64,000 nt of DNA from Streptomyces platensis (GTDB lineage Bacteria; Actinomycetota; Actinomycetes; Streptomycetales; Streptomycetaceae), in assembly GCF_008704855.1 (NCBI RefSeq), contig NZ_CP023691.1, positions 1 to 64,000 on the forward strand. Direction: 5' to 3'. The notes under the pieces are model-generated. The model made no database searches. It was not told the DNA's origin and saw only the letters and a list, made by a program, of their open reading frames with translations. The position numbers and the translations under genes were made by a program. Shown piece after piece: positions 34,642 to 43,065 of this stretch; position 1 is the first letter of the stretch, and each line of letters begins with the position of its first letter.

Positions 34642-35807
34642 GACGCCCCCTTGATGCGCTGGTCATCGAGCGGGATGGTGGCGGCCACCCGCCAGCCTCC
34701 CGATCCTGTAGGACCGTACTCCAGATGGCCGTTGAGTGCGGCGACCCGCTCAGCCAGTCCGATCAGGCCGTAGCCAGAGCCCTCGGTCGCGGCCTCGGAC
34801 GAGTCGCCGGCCGGGTTGCTGATCACCACCATGGACTGTGGCGGACCGTAGTGTGCCTCAAGTTGTGCGGTCGCTCCGACGGCGTGCTTGCGGGCGTTGG
34901 TCAGGGCTTCTTGCGCAAGTCGGTGGATGGCGAGCCGATGGCTGGCCGGTACGGAGTCGGGGTCGCCCTCGATGACCGCTTCGATCTGCTGTCCGGCCGC
35001 CCGCGCCTCGTCGATCACCGTGGAGAGTTCCGGCAGGCCGGGGGTCCGTGAGGCCGGCGTCTGGCCAGTGTCATGGTCGCGCAGGACACCCAGTACGTCC
35101 CGCAGGTCTCCGAGCGCGTCGGTGGACGCGGTGCGCAGCAGGCCGATCCGGTGGGCCACCGACTCGGGGAGGTCGGCGGCCCGTTGCTTGAGGGCGCCGG
35201 TGTGCAGGGCGATGACCGTGAGCCGGTGGGCGAGCACATCGTGCATTTCGGCGGCGATCCGGGTGCGTTCTTCCAACCGGGCCTGTTCGGCGCGGAGTTC
35301 GCGCTCCACGTGCAGACGGTTGACCTGTTCGGCGAGTGAGGCGACGTGCCGGCGGCGGTTGCCGGTCCACAGTCCGATGACCACCGCGAGCAGCAGTACC
35401 ATCAGTGGTCCGTATTTGCGGGTCAGCCACAGGCTGCTTCCCGGGTGTGCCAGCGAGCTGCCGATCATCGCGGCCACCACGCACAGGCCCTCGAAGACGA
35501 ACCTGCCTCGGAAGGCGCGTTGGAAGAAGACGACCAGCAGGGGGAAGAACGATCCCAGTAGCACCGCGCCGGCCATGGTGCTCGCCACGGCGAAGACGGG
35601 CCGGCGGTGCCGCAGCAGGACCGAGAGGGTCAGCGCCACGGCCAGCGCGACGCCGGGGCTGAGCAGCGTGCCGCCCGCCCCTAAGTATGCCTGTGGGACC
35701 GTTCCCGCACCGACGACGCAGATCATCAGCGTCTCGGCCCACCACGGCCAGGCGCGGCCCGCTGCCTTGTTCACCGGGTCAGCATAGGTACGCAACGTCC
35801 TTGTCAC
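34638..35807 (-). CDS. Membrane sensor histidine kinase (NarL-system type)
   Basis: A 389-residue kinase from GTG 35807. About five membrane segments occupy residues 20-150. A dimerisation and phosphoacceptor helix follows: ERTRIAAEMHDVLAHRLTVI with the catalytic histidine, the typical HisKA_3 form. The ATPase has RLAQEALTNARKHA (N-box) and GSGYGLIGLAERV (G-box). Such intramembrane-sensing kinases detect cell-envelope or membrane signals. It pairs with the response regulator that overlaps it. A methyltransferase is divergent from it. Confidence 0.95.
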   Translation of the reverse strand: MTRTLRTYADPVNKAAGRAWPWWAETLMICVVGAGTVPQAYLGAGGTLLSPGVALAVALTLSVLLRHRRPVFAVASTMAGAVLLGSFFPLLVVFFQRAFRGRFVFEGLCVVAAMIGSSLAHPGSSLWLTRKYGPLMVLLLAVVIGLWTGNRRRHVASLAEQVNRLHVERELRAEQARLEERTRIAAEMHDVLAHRLTVIALHTGALKQRAADLPESVAHRIGLLRTASTDALGDLRDVLGVLRDHDTGQTPASRTPGLPELSTVIDEARAAGQQIEAVIEGDPDSVPASHRLAIHRLAQEALTNARKHAVGATAQLEAHYGPPQSMVVISNPAGDSSEAATEGSGYGLIGLAERVAALNGHLEYGPTGSGGWRVAATIPLDDQRIKGAS

Positions 35808-35905
35808 CTCGTCCAGTTGGCGTTCGTCGCCCCCTACTTTCGTACGGGGTGGCCGCGGCGGAATGGCCGATGGGTCACCTTCGGCCGCTGCCTAGCGTGG
35901 TGCAC

Positions 35906-36883
35906 GTGAACCAGACACCGGATACCGTCGCCCCCGTGCCCGCGATCACCGCCCCGGCCCTCCCTCGACAGCGAAGCGACGCCAGCGCGTTCCTACGGGA
36001 GGCCGCCCGCTCGATGCGCACCACCGGCGCGGTCGCGCCGAGTGGCTCCTGGCTGGACCGGCGGTTGGCCGCGCCGCTGCCCGCCCCCGGCGGCCGCAGC
36101 CCGCTGCGCGTCCTGGAGGTCGGCACGGGGACCGGTACGGTCACCCGCGCACTGGCCGAGCGCATCGGGCCGGGCGACCGGCTGGACGCCGTCGAGATCA
36201 ACCCCCGGTTCGTACGACTGCTGTCCGAGGCCCTGCGGACGGACCGGGCGCTGGCCGCCGCGTCCGAGCGGATCCGGATCGTGCCGGAGTCGATCTGCCG
36301 CACGCCGCTGCCCGAGAACAGCTACGACATGATCGTCTCCTGCCTTCCTTTCATGAATTTCGCCCCCGACATGGTGCGTTCCCTGCTGGAGCGGTATGTG
36401 GCCGCCCTGGTCCCCGGCGGACATCTGACGTTCTTCGGCTACCTCGGCACGCTGTCCCTACGGCGCCTGTTCGTCGACCGCGCCGAGGCCGCCCGGCACC
36501 GCGCGGTGGCGGCCGTACTGGCGGAGTTCTCCGCCCGGTACGGCGACGGGGAGGGCGGTGGCGTCGTATGGCGCAACCTGCCGCCCGCCCGGGTTTCACA
36601 CCTGAGAGCACCCGAGCGGTGTGCAGGGGTCGCGGACTCGGATTCGTTCGGTCAGCGTGACGATGACGCCCGGAGGCTTGCTGGCGACGGTGCCGCCACC
36701 GGCCGCGTACGGACGGCGGCCCGGCCACGGCATGCGCGCCGGCCGCTGGGGCCGGCGGCTACCGGGGACCGGTCTGGGACCGGGCGTACACCTCAATGCG
36801 TCGCTGGGGCCGGCCGACGCCGAGGCAGCCGGCAGTCGTGCGCACCAATTGCAGACTGTGCAGCTGGGGGTCAGTCTGGTTGA
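35906..36883 (+). CDS. Methyltransferase with replaced C-terminus
   Basis: GTG 35906 starts a class I methyltransferase. VLEVGTGTGTVTRAL is the SAM-binding motif, VEINPRFVRLL follows, then YDMIVSCLPFMNF (post-motif), a P-F/P-P-type active loop as in phospholipid N-methyltransferases. The protein-like part runs to about 36600 (WRNLPPARV). From there to 36883 the frame reads arginine-rich nonsense that overlaps a decayed aldo/keto reductase on the same strand. The true C-terminus has therefore been lost at a junction near 36600. Activity may survive since most of the fold is present. Confidence 0.7.
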   Translation: MNQTPDTVAPVPAITAPALPRQRSDASAFLREAARSMRTTGAVAPSGSWLDRRLAAPLPAPGGRSPLRVLEVGTGTGTVTRALAERIGPGDRLDAVEINPRFVRLLSEALRTDRALAAASERIRIVPESICRTPLPENSYDMIVSCLPFMNFAPDMVRSLLERYVAALVPGGHLTFFGYLGTLSLRRLFVDRAEAARHRAVAAVLAEFSARYGDGEGGGVVWRNLPPARVSHLRAPERCAGVADSDSFGQRDDDARRLAGDGAATGRVRTAARPRHARRPLGPAATGDRSGTGRTPQCVAGAGRRRGSRQSCAPIADCAAGGQSG

Positions 36884-37160
36884 GGCCGAGCTACTGGAGC
36901 AGACCGCCTTCGAGGGCCGCGGGTGGCGTGCTGCGGCAGCTGGGCGAAGCTGGGTCGCTTTCACCTCCGCGCCGTTGCGTGGCGGGCAACTGGAACAGGC
37001 CGCCACGGTGGACCTCGCGGCGCCGCTGTGGCCTGGCCTGCCCGCCGCGCAGGCCTGTCTGCTGGTGGTCGTCTCCCGCCCAGGGGTGACACGCGCTCCG
37101 CTGTCCGTCTCGATTCCCGTCCACGGGGAGGCCGCCGACGCCGCGTTGGAGACGACCGCC
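36816..37160 (+). pseudogene. Decayed aldo/keto reductase fragment
   Basis: This stretch reads ADAEAAGSRAHQLQTVQLGV then SLVEAELLEQTAFEGRGW and ASVSTP-like tail (TRAPLSVSIPVHGEAADAAL). It aligns in order with the tail of the 23317-24227 reductase: AAEAAGSPDHQLRAVQLPVS, DGRGPI, VFASAPLHGGEL, AQACLLAVASCPGVTKVLLSAS, PAHWEAARAAL. The identity is partial, with many substitutions but no frame break, so it is an older copy. The N-terminal half and the catalytic residues are missing. It adjoins the truncated methyltransferase. Confidence 0.65.
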
Positions 37161-37422
37161 ACCCCTTCTCCGATTCTCGGGCCGACTTCGTGCCCGCTTG
37201 CGATGGTGCACAAGGCGGCGTTGACGCAATGGCCGTTCAGGGGCAGACGTTGATCGCTGGGAGCGGGGCCCGGATTACGGGTAGGTGTTGCGCCATCCTT
37301 GCTGAAGAAGACGGGCAAGGGCTCGATCGAGCATGGCTCGGCCCTCCCCGGGGTGCCACCAATATGACCAGTTGACGTGAATCGTCATCTCGAGGGAGAC
37401 GACTTAGGCACTGCCCGGCGGA
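37161..37422. other. Intergenic stretch, nothing seen
   Basis: No gene or strong hairpin is visible between the decayed reductase fragment and the small hypothetical gene ending at 37423. Confidence 0.4.
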
Positions 37423-37716
37423 TCATGCTTCAGGGGCGAGGGTCCGGAGGTCATAGAGGTAGGAACGGTCGTCTTTGAAGCTGCGCCAGACGGTGGCCGG
37501 GGGTTCGGGTTCGTCACCATGGCTGTTGAGGGGAAGGGCGGTGACGAGGCCGTCAGCGATCTCACAATGCCAGCCGTCGGACGGCGACCAGACACACCAC
37601 ACGTTCCCGTCCGTTCGGCGGTAGGCGGGGCGGTCGTTGTGCTCGCCGTAGCGTTCGAAGTGGTAGCGGAGTCCGTCGATGTGGCGCACAAAGGTGAAGG
37701 ATGCAAGTGTTGTCAT
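37423..37716 (-). CDS. Small hypothetical protein
   Basis: A 97-residue protein from ATG 37716, soluble, rich in aromatic and acidic residues (RHIDGLRYHFERYGEHNDR, VWCVWSPSDGWHCE). No transmembrane segment or signal peptide is seen. The ribosome-binding site is weak. No family was recognised. It stands alone upstream of the terminal region of the LLM oxidoreductase gene. The WCVWSPSDGW core suggests a compact beta domain. Confidence 0.55.
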   Translation of the reverse strand: MTTLASFTFVRHIDGLRYHFERYGEHNDRPAYRRTDGNVWCVWSPSDGWHCEIADGLVTALPLNSHGDEPEPPATVWRSFKDDRSYLYDLRTLAPEA

Positions 37717-37932
37717 ACCGTCGGCACTGTAGGGGACCAGGCTGCTGGCGGCTCCCGGTAAGGGCAGGGCAGATCAGGTCAGCTAAGCAGCCGAGGGTGG
37801 CGCCGTCGCCCTGCTCGCTGCCTGCTGAACCCGTCGGCGCGCCCTCCGCCCCAGAGAAGCCGGCCATCGGGGGCCCCGCGGAACACCCCGCGAGCCGCAC
37901 GGCTCCGGCACTGCCCCACGTTCCCCCGATTC

Positions 37933-38919
37933 CTAGGATGCTGCCGTGGCCCCGGAGTACTTCTTGATGAGCTCGTAAGAATGAATGCGGTCACCGAGGT
38001 CGTAGACGGGTGTGGTCAGCATCAGTTCGTCTGCCGCGGTCTCGCTGGCCAGTTCCGTGAGCCGGTGTATGACCGACTCCGGCGTCCCGACGGCCTGTTG
38101 TGCGCGAAAGGCGGCCAGTGCCTGGCGTTCCTCCTCCGTGAAGGGGTGGGCGGCTGCCTCCGCGGGTGTGGGGAAGGGGATTTCACTCCGGCCCTTCAGG
38201 AGCCCGGCCTTGATGACGTCCATCGGGCCGGCGCGCCACGCCGCCTCTTGTGCTGTCTCGGCGCATACCGCCTCCACGCACAACAGCACCCGGGGCCGCT
38301 CACACCAGCGCGACGGGGTGAACTCCGCCCGGTAACGCTCCAGCACCGCTTGGGTGTTGTCCGGCCGGATGTGGTGTGCGACTGCGACCGGCAGGCCCAG
38401 GCGCGCGGCGAGTGCGGCGCCTGCGGGGCTGGAGGCCAGCAGCCACGGCTCCGGCAGCGGGCCGAGGGCGACCTCGTCGACCAGAAAGGACAGCGTCGCG
38501 GACACGTCGCCCGCGTACTCCGCATCCGTCGTCGGTCCGGCTCCGCGGCGCAGGGCCCGTGCGATGGACGCGTCGAAGGTGCCGGGGCCGCGGCCGATGC
38601 CCAGGTCGATACGGTCCGGGTGCAAGGCGGCCAGGGTTCCGAACTGTTCGGCCAGCGTGAGGGGTGCGTGGTTGGGGGCCAGCACTCCGCCCGAACCGAG
38701 ATGGATCTCCGAGGTCGAAGCCGCAGCGTGCGCGGTCAGCACCACCGGCGGGAATGCGCCGATCGCGGGCGAATGGTGATGCTCGGCGTACCAGATCCGG
38801 TGGTAGCCGAGCCGTTCCAGTCCCTGTGCGAACGCCGCGGTGTCGTGCAGGGTATCCACGGCTCGGGCGCCCGTTTGGACCATCGCGACTTCAAGCGCCG
38901 AAAGAGGTATGTCGAACAT
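37933..38919 (-). CDS. LLM-class flavin-dependent oxidoreductase (MsnO8-type)
   Basis: A luciferase-like monooxygenase of 328 residues from ATG 38919. The typical order is present: LSALEVAMVQTGA, RIWYAEHHHSPAIG, EIHLGSGGVL, EQFGTLAALHPDRIDLGIGRGPG, and a later TPAEAAAHPFTEEER. These fit enzymes using reduced FMN or F420. It is probably not in an operon with the genes upstream, whose frames overlap its N-terminus weakly. Substrate is unknown. Confidence 0.9.
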   Translation of the reverse strand: MFDIPLSALEVAMVQTGARAVDTLHDTAAFAQGLERLGYHRIWYAEHHHSPAIGAFPPVVLTAHAAASTSEIHLGSGGVLAPNHAPLTLAEQFGTLAALHPDRIDLGIGRGPGTFDASIARALRRGAGPTTDAEYAGDVSATLSFLVDEVALGPLPEPWLLASSPAGAALAARLGLPVAVAHHIRPDNTQAVLERYRAEFTPSRWCERPRVLLCVEAVCAETAQEAAWRAGPMDVIKAGLLKGRSEIPFPTPAEAAAHPFTEEERQALAAFRAQQAVGTPESVIHRLTELASETAADELMLTTPVYDLGDRIHSYELIKKYSGATAAS

Positions 38920-39188
38920 GTCGTCAGCATAGAGATCATGCAGGCGGCGCGGGGTGCTGATCTTGCTTTCGGGGCGCCGAGCGCCTGGCCGATCGCTTCC
39001 CACGAGTCTTCATCCACCTCAGCAGCGCAGGCGGCCTCGTGGCCGGCGAGGCCGGTGGTGCGCTCCAGTGCCGCCACGGCCTTCAGTGCGGCCAGCGGCG
39101 CCTGGTCGGCCAGCGCCGTCAGCTGGTCCTCCAAGCGGTCCAGCAGATCGGCCACTTCCGTCGGCAGTGGCACCGAACGTGACTCCAC
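38736..39188 (-). CDS. Small helix-turn-helix-like ORF (C-terminus uncertain)
   Basis: GTG 39188 opens a frame whose first ~75 residues are protein-like: VPLPTEVADLLDRLEDQLTA, then AAEVDEDSWEAIGQALG, which resembles a short helix-turn-helix of Streptomyces small regulators. Beyond about 38950 the frame overlaps the LLM oxidoreductase and reads unlike a protein, so the real product may stop earlier or a frame change may be present. It begins 19 bases after the stop of the 33-residue ORF at 39207-39308, suggesting one small operon. Confidence 0.4.
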   Translation of the reverse strand: MESRSVPLPTEVADLLDRLEDQLTALADQAPLAALKAVAALERTTGLAGHEAACAAEVDEDSWEAIGQALGAPKARSAPRAACMISMLTTCSTYLFRRLKSRWSKRAPEPWIPCTTPRRSHRDWNGSATTGSGTPSITIRPRSAHSRRWC

Positions 39189-39206
39189 CTCGTCGAGGTG
39201 CGCCTG

Positions 39207-39308
39207 TCAGTCCTCGTACGGGCCCGGAGGGTCGAAGTCGTAGGAGCGGCGGTCGTTCAGCTGATCCCAGCGGGTTGCACTGCGGTCCCGCGATCCCTGT
39301 ATGATCAT
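39207..39308 (-). CDS. 33-residue small protein
   Basis: ATG 39308 with GGAG seven bases upstream opens a 33-codon frame: MIIQGSRDRSATRWDQLNDR and then RSYDFDPPGPYED. It is charged, has no hydrophobic segment, and ends 19 bases before the next small frame. The clear ribosome-binding site supports expression. It may be a leader, an immunity or regulatory peptide, or a decoy. No known family was recognised. Confidence 0.5.
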   Translation of the reverse strand: MIIQGSRDRSATRWDQLNDRRSYDFDPPGPYED

Positions 39309-39417
39309 GATGCAACTCCGGCGCACCACTTCGGAGTCACGCGTCTGTGGTCCAAGGAAAGACGTCCGCCAGCCGGCGGGAAATGCAGGTGCAAGGCCTG
39401 CCGGGCGCTCCACGCAC

Positions 39418-39451
39418 AAGGGTCCCTGTCTCGGATGAGGCAGGGACCCTT
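39418..39451. terminator. Hairpin terminator after the PP2C gene
   Basis: AAGGGTCCCTG at 39418-39428 pairs with CAGGGACCCTT at 39441-39451, then a TTG. It follows the minus-strand phosphatase gene, ending at 39541. Confidence 0.65.
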
Positions 39452-39540
39452 TGCCATTCGGTCCCCTCGTGACGCCAGGCCCATCGGGTGAGGCACGGCC
39501 GCACAGCCGAGCGGGCGGAGTGGCCGCTAGCACCGCCCCT

Positions 39541-40704
39541 TCACAGAGCGCCCGGCCCCGGTGGCTGCCCCTGGCGCGGCCGGGCGAGGAGGTCCTGTTG
39601 CCGTAGCGGCCGGTGCAGCGCGAGGAGGGCCTGATCGTCCTGGGGGGAACCGCCGCTGTGACGGCTGACGTCGCGGGCCAGGAGGTCGAGGACCGTCGAC
39701 GGCTCCGGGAAATGGCTGGTCTGGCGCAGGTAGGACTGCACCATGTGCGGGACCCGGACCGCGGGGTCGTAGAAGACGCCGGCAGGATCGCGCGCCTCGG
39801 TGACGCCGTCGGTGAAGCAGAGCAGCATCGCCCCGGGCGGGAAGGGGTGCGTCTCCACCGGGGAGGCCCAGGCGTCCAGGCCGGAGATGCCCAGGGGTGG
39901 CGCCTCTTCCGCCGGCTCCAGGACGCGCGCCCGGCCGTCGGCATGCAGCAGCACCGGGGCGGGATGGCCCCGGTTGACGATATGGATCTGGCTCAGATCG
40001 TCGGCGAACTGCACGATCAGGGCAGTGGTGAACCCCTCCGTCGCGTCCAGGCCCTCCCGCCGCTGGCTTTCGCGCAACAGGGCCTCTTCCATGCACGCCA
40101 CCAGGGCAGGCAGGTCAGGTTCATGATCGGCGGCGTACCGGAAGACCCCGATGTCGACGCTGACGGCCGTGACGGCGGACAGTCCCTTGCCCCGTACGTC
40201 GCCGACCATGGCGCGCACCCCGAACGGGGTCTCCTGCATCACGTAGAGATCGCCGCCGATCAGCGCCATGTCCTCGGCCGGCACATAGCGGGCGGCGATC
40301 CGCAGGTCCCCCAGCCGGCTGGGAGGGCTGGGCAGCACGGCCCGCTGGGCCATCTCCGCGGCGTAGCGTGCCCGGCTGGCGCTCGCATGCTGCATGCGCA
40401 GGGACCGGTTCAGACCGACCGCCAGTGCGGTGACGGACGCCAGCGTGATCTGCACGGCCGCGTCGCCCTGCCAGTCGTACGAGCCGTCGAGGAAGCCCAG
40501 ACCCGCCTGCACCAGCATCGCCGAAACGCCGACGCCGACGACCCCCGCCGGGCCGAACAGTGAAACCGCCGTCACCGGCGCCACGGCCAGCAGTGGAGCG
40601 GACGACACCGAGGTAGGCGTCAGCAGGTCCACCAACGCCGCAAGAGCGATCACCAAGGCCGGAACCCAACGGCGCACCCGTGACCACACCGGCAACACCC
40701 TCAT
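39541..40704 (-). CDS. Membrane PP2C/SpoIIE-type serine phosphatase
   Basis: A 387-residue protein from ATG 40704. Residues about 10-75 form two or three membrane segments (WVPALVIALAALVDLL; APVTAVSLFGPAGVVGVGVSAML). The SpoIIE-type phosphatase domain has ALIGGDLYVMQ near the start, MVGDVRGKGLSA, GHPAPVLL and GVTEARDPAG, which include the metal-binding aspartates. Streptomyces has many of these enzymes; they dephosphorylate anti-sigma-factor antagonists in stress and development. No anti-sigma partner is adjacent. The terminal residues are a proline/glutamine-rich tail. Confidence 0.9.
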   Translation of the reverse strand: MRVLPVWSRVRRWVPALVIALAALVDLLTPTSVSSAPLLAVAPVTAVSLFGPAGVVGVGVSAMLVQAGLGFLDGSYDWQGDAAVQITLASVTALAVGLNRSLRMQHASASRARYAAEMAQRAVLPSPPSRLGDLRIAARYVPAEDMALIGGDLYVMQETPFGVRAMVGDVRGKGLSAVTAVSVDIGVFRYAADHEPDLPALVACMEEALLRESQRREGLDATEGFTTALIVQFADDLSQIHIVNRGHPAPVLLHADGRARVLEPAEEAPPLGISGLDAWASPVETHPFPPGAMLLCFTDGVTEARDPAGVFYDPAVRVPHMVQSYLRQTSHFPEPSTVLDLLARDVSRHSGGSPQDDQALLALHRPLRQQDLLARPRQGQPPGPGAL

Positions 40705-41049
40705 CAGACCATCATGCCTCTCGGTGTGCCTGTCTCGACGGACGTGTCCGCGATGACACCGCCGCCGCAGCCAAACAGCCGACATCACACGGGGTGGTGC
40801 GGGGCGGAGCGGTTTCGGGAAATGGCTGCGGCGCCGAGCCCAGATGGTTGTGGCCTGGAGACTCCCCCACCGGCTCAGACCGCTCCTCCGCCTGCTCAGG
40901 GCGCTGCTCGTGCCGGCGGCGGAGATCGCGGCGGTCGTGGGCGTCGTGGGCGTCGTGCGTGTCGCGGTGTTCTAGGTGGCGTACGCGTCGTGGGCGGCGT
41001 GGCCGTGGCGGTCGCCGGGGGTCGCGGGGCCTCGATCAAAGAGGCCGGC
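40705..41049. other. Intergenic region, no clear gene
   Basis: About 345 bases. A short plus-strand frame ends with LLVPAAEIAAVVGVVGVVRV and a stop at 40973-40975, but it has no start and may be a fragment or shadow. Nothing else is evident. Confidence 0.4.
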
Positions 41050-41823
41050 TCACCGAGTGTGGCCACCGCCTTCGCGCTCCGTCTCTACGTCCTCTCCTGG
41101 CTCTACGTCCCCGACGTCGGCCGCGGCCATGTCGTCGACGACGAGGCCGGTGAGCACCCGGTGCATCGTCCGCTCGAACAGCTGCTGGGAGTCCTCTGTG
41201 GGGGCCTCTCCATGCTGATCGGCCATGGCGGCCGCGACATGGGGATGATCTCCCTGGGAGGCCGTCTGGCTCAGGTACGCGGCCTGCGCCGCCTGGCGGT
41301 CGGTGGTCGCGCGGCCGCCCTGGATTTCCGCCCGGGCGAACTGCGCGACCAGGGCACTCATGAGGGCGACGATTTCCATCTTGGTCCGGCCCGGCAGCCG
41401 TACGGACGCCATCGCCCGCAGCGCGTATTCGAGGTAGTCCACGCTCCGCGGCCCCAGCCGAAGAGGTTCCGGCGGGATGTCGGGCAGCCACGGATGCCGC
41501 AGATGGGCGGCCTTGGCCCGGGCCGCCAGGGCGACCAGGTCCGCAACGGGATCACCGTGGAGCGGGACGTCGAGGTCGATCTCCCCCGCCACCGCGTCCG
41601 TCATCAGGTCGAGCAGGTCCTCACGGCCGGAGACATAGCGGTAGAGGGAGGCCTGGCCGGTGCCCAGCTCCTTGGCCACCTGCCGCATGGACACCGCCGA
41701 CAGGCCGCCCCGGTCCGCCAGCTCGACGGCGACCGCGGTCAGGTCCGCGCGGCTGTGTGCGGGCAGGGGGCCGCGAGCACCGCGTTCGGCCCTCGTCCAG
41801 ACCGTCACCGGTTCCTGAGCCAC
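41050..41823 (-). CDS. TetR-family transcriptional repressor
   Basis: A 257-residue regulator from GTG 41823. The helix-turn-helix is near residues 25-60 (LTAVAVELADRGGLSAVSMR, then QVAKELGTGQASLYRYVSGR). The ligand-binding part matches the TetR_C type, with helical residues about 100-210. It is divergent from the alpha/beta-hydrolase at 41922, and three TCGCAGTT boxes lie between them. It most likely represses both genes and is released by the hydrolase substrate. The C-terminal tail is acidic and glycine-rich. Confidence 0.9.
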   Translation of the reverse strand: MAQEPVTVWTRAERGARGPLPAHSRADLTAVAVELADRGGLSAVSMRQVAKELGTGQASLYRYVSGREDLLDLMTDAVAGEIDLDVPLHGDPVADLVALAARAKAAHLRHPWLPDIPPEPLRLGPRSVDYLEYALRAMASVRLPGRTKMEIVALMSALVAQFARAEIQGGRATTDRQAAQAAYLSQTASQGDHPHVAAAMADQHGEAPTEDSQQLFERTMHRVLTGLVVDDMAAADVGDVEPGEDVETEREGGGHTR

Positions 41824-41868
41824 TCGCCCACCTGCCCTCTCCGTTCCCCTGATGCCTCCCCTACTCTA

Positions 41869-41908
41869 AACTGCGAACAACGGTCGCAGTTAATGGTCGG
41901 TCGCAGTT
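41869..41908. promoter_or_regulatory. Operator with three TCGCAGTT boxes
   Basis: AACTGCGA at 41869-41876 is the reverse complement of TCGCAGTT at 41884-41891, giving a palindrome with a seven-base spacer. A third box TCGCAGTT lies at 41901-41908. All sit between the divergent TetR gene and hydrolase gene, and the last is next to the hydrolase ribosome-binding site. This is what a TetR operator should look like, and binding is inferred. Confidence 0.7.
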
Positions 41909-41921
41909 ATGGGAGGTACGT

Positions 41922-42863
41922 ATGGCCTTGGCCTCGGAACACCTGTGGAGCCCCGTCCGCTGGGCGGAGAACGGCGGGGTGCGGCTGGCCTTCGATGCGC
42001 TGACCGAAGGGGCGGACGGCGAGCCGCTTCTGCTGGCCACAGGGCTGGGCGTGAACCGTTTGTGGATTCCGGACGAGCTGTGCCGGATGCTGGCCGCGCG
42101 GGGCTTCGCGGTGGCCCGATACGACCAGCGCGACAGCGGGGAGTCGACCCACCTCCCGCCCGCCCCCTCCCGCACCCCGATCTCCGCGCTCTTCGCCAAG
42201 CGCGAGACGGCGTACACGGCCGAGGACATGGCAGATGATGCCGTCGCCGTCATGAATGCTCTGGGGTGGCGGTCGGCGCATCTGCTGGGCGTCTCCCTCG
42301 GTGGAGCCGTCGCACAACGCGTGGCGCTGCGGCACGCGGGGCGCGTGCGCACCCTCACCTCCATGGCAGCCGTCCCCGGAGACATCTCGGGACTGCGGAC
42401 CATGCGGTACATCCGCATGCGGACGCTGGCGAAGTTCGCCCGCCTGAGGTTTCCCGACACCCCCGACGGGGCCGTCGAGGCCGGCATCGCCGTCTCCCGC
42501 CTCCTCGCCTCGCCCCACCGCACCTTCGACGAGCGAGCCGCCCGGGAGGCCGCCGAGCGCAATGCCGACCGCGGCATGCACGACCAGCAGGCACAGAGCC
42601 GCCAGATCGGCGCCCAGTGGCACGGACCGCGGATCAGCGCCATCACCCGGCCCACGCTCATCCTCCACGGGGAGGACGACCCTCTCATCAAGCCCAGCGC
42701 CGGCAGGGCGATCGCCGCACGGATCCCCGACTCGCGCCTGGTCCTCCTGCCGCGCGTCGGCCACGAATTCCCCGCCTGCGCGTGGGACCGCGTCACCACC
42801 GAAGTCCGCGGACTGGCCACCGCCTACGCCTCTCGCCAACTGCCGTCATCGGCAGGCGACTGA
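41922..42863 (+). CDS. Alpha/beta-hydrolase
   Basis: A 313-residue hydrolase from ATG 41922, with GGGAGG five bases upstream. GVSLGG near 128-133 contains the nucleophile serine elbow. YDQRDSGES is the oxyanion region, and the acid and histidine fall in LILHGEDDPLI and RVGHEFP. It resembles lactonase or haloperoxidase-like hydrolases with a cap domain (about 150-225). The divergent TetR gene and the operator suggest it is induced by its own substrate. Substrate unknown. Confidence 0.9.
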   Translation: MALASEHLWSPVRWAENGGVRLAFDALTEGADGEPLLLATGLGVNRLWIPDELCRMLAARGFAVARYDQRDSGESTHLPPAPSRTPISALFAKRETAYTAEDMADDAVAVMNALGWRSAHLLGVSLGGAVAQRVALRHAGRVRTLTSMAAVPGDISGLRTMRYIRMRTLAKFARLRFPDTPDGAVEAGIAVSRLLASPHRTFDERAAREAAERNADRGMHDQQAQSRQIGAQWHGPRISAITRPTLILHGEDDPLIKPSAGRAIAARIPDSRLVLLPRVGHEFPACAWDRVTTEVRGLATAYASRQLPSSAGD

Positions 42864-43065
42864 CGGCGTACCGTCCCGGGTGCGGGCTTTCGAAGTGCCG
42901 GCCCGCCGGCTCGCCGTCGTCGCCGTCGCCGTCAAGGAGACCACCGTTCCCGGGAGTTCCCGTTCCTCGACGGCCGGGTCCTGACCTCTGCCTCCCTCCT
43001 GGGTAGGCAGGCTGCGGGCCGGAATGCGATGGCACGGATGGCGCGGTGCCTCTACGCTCGCGGCC

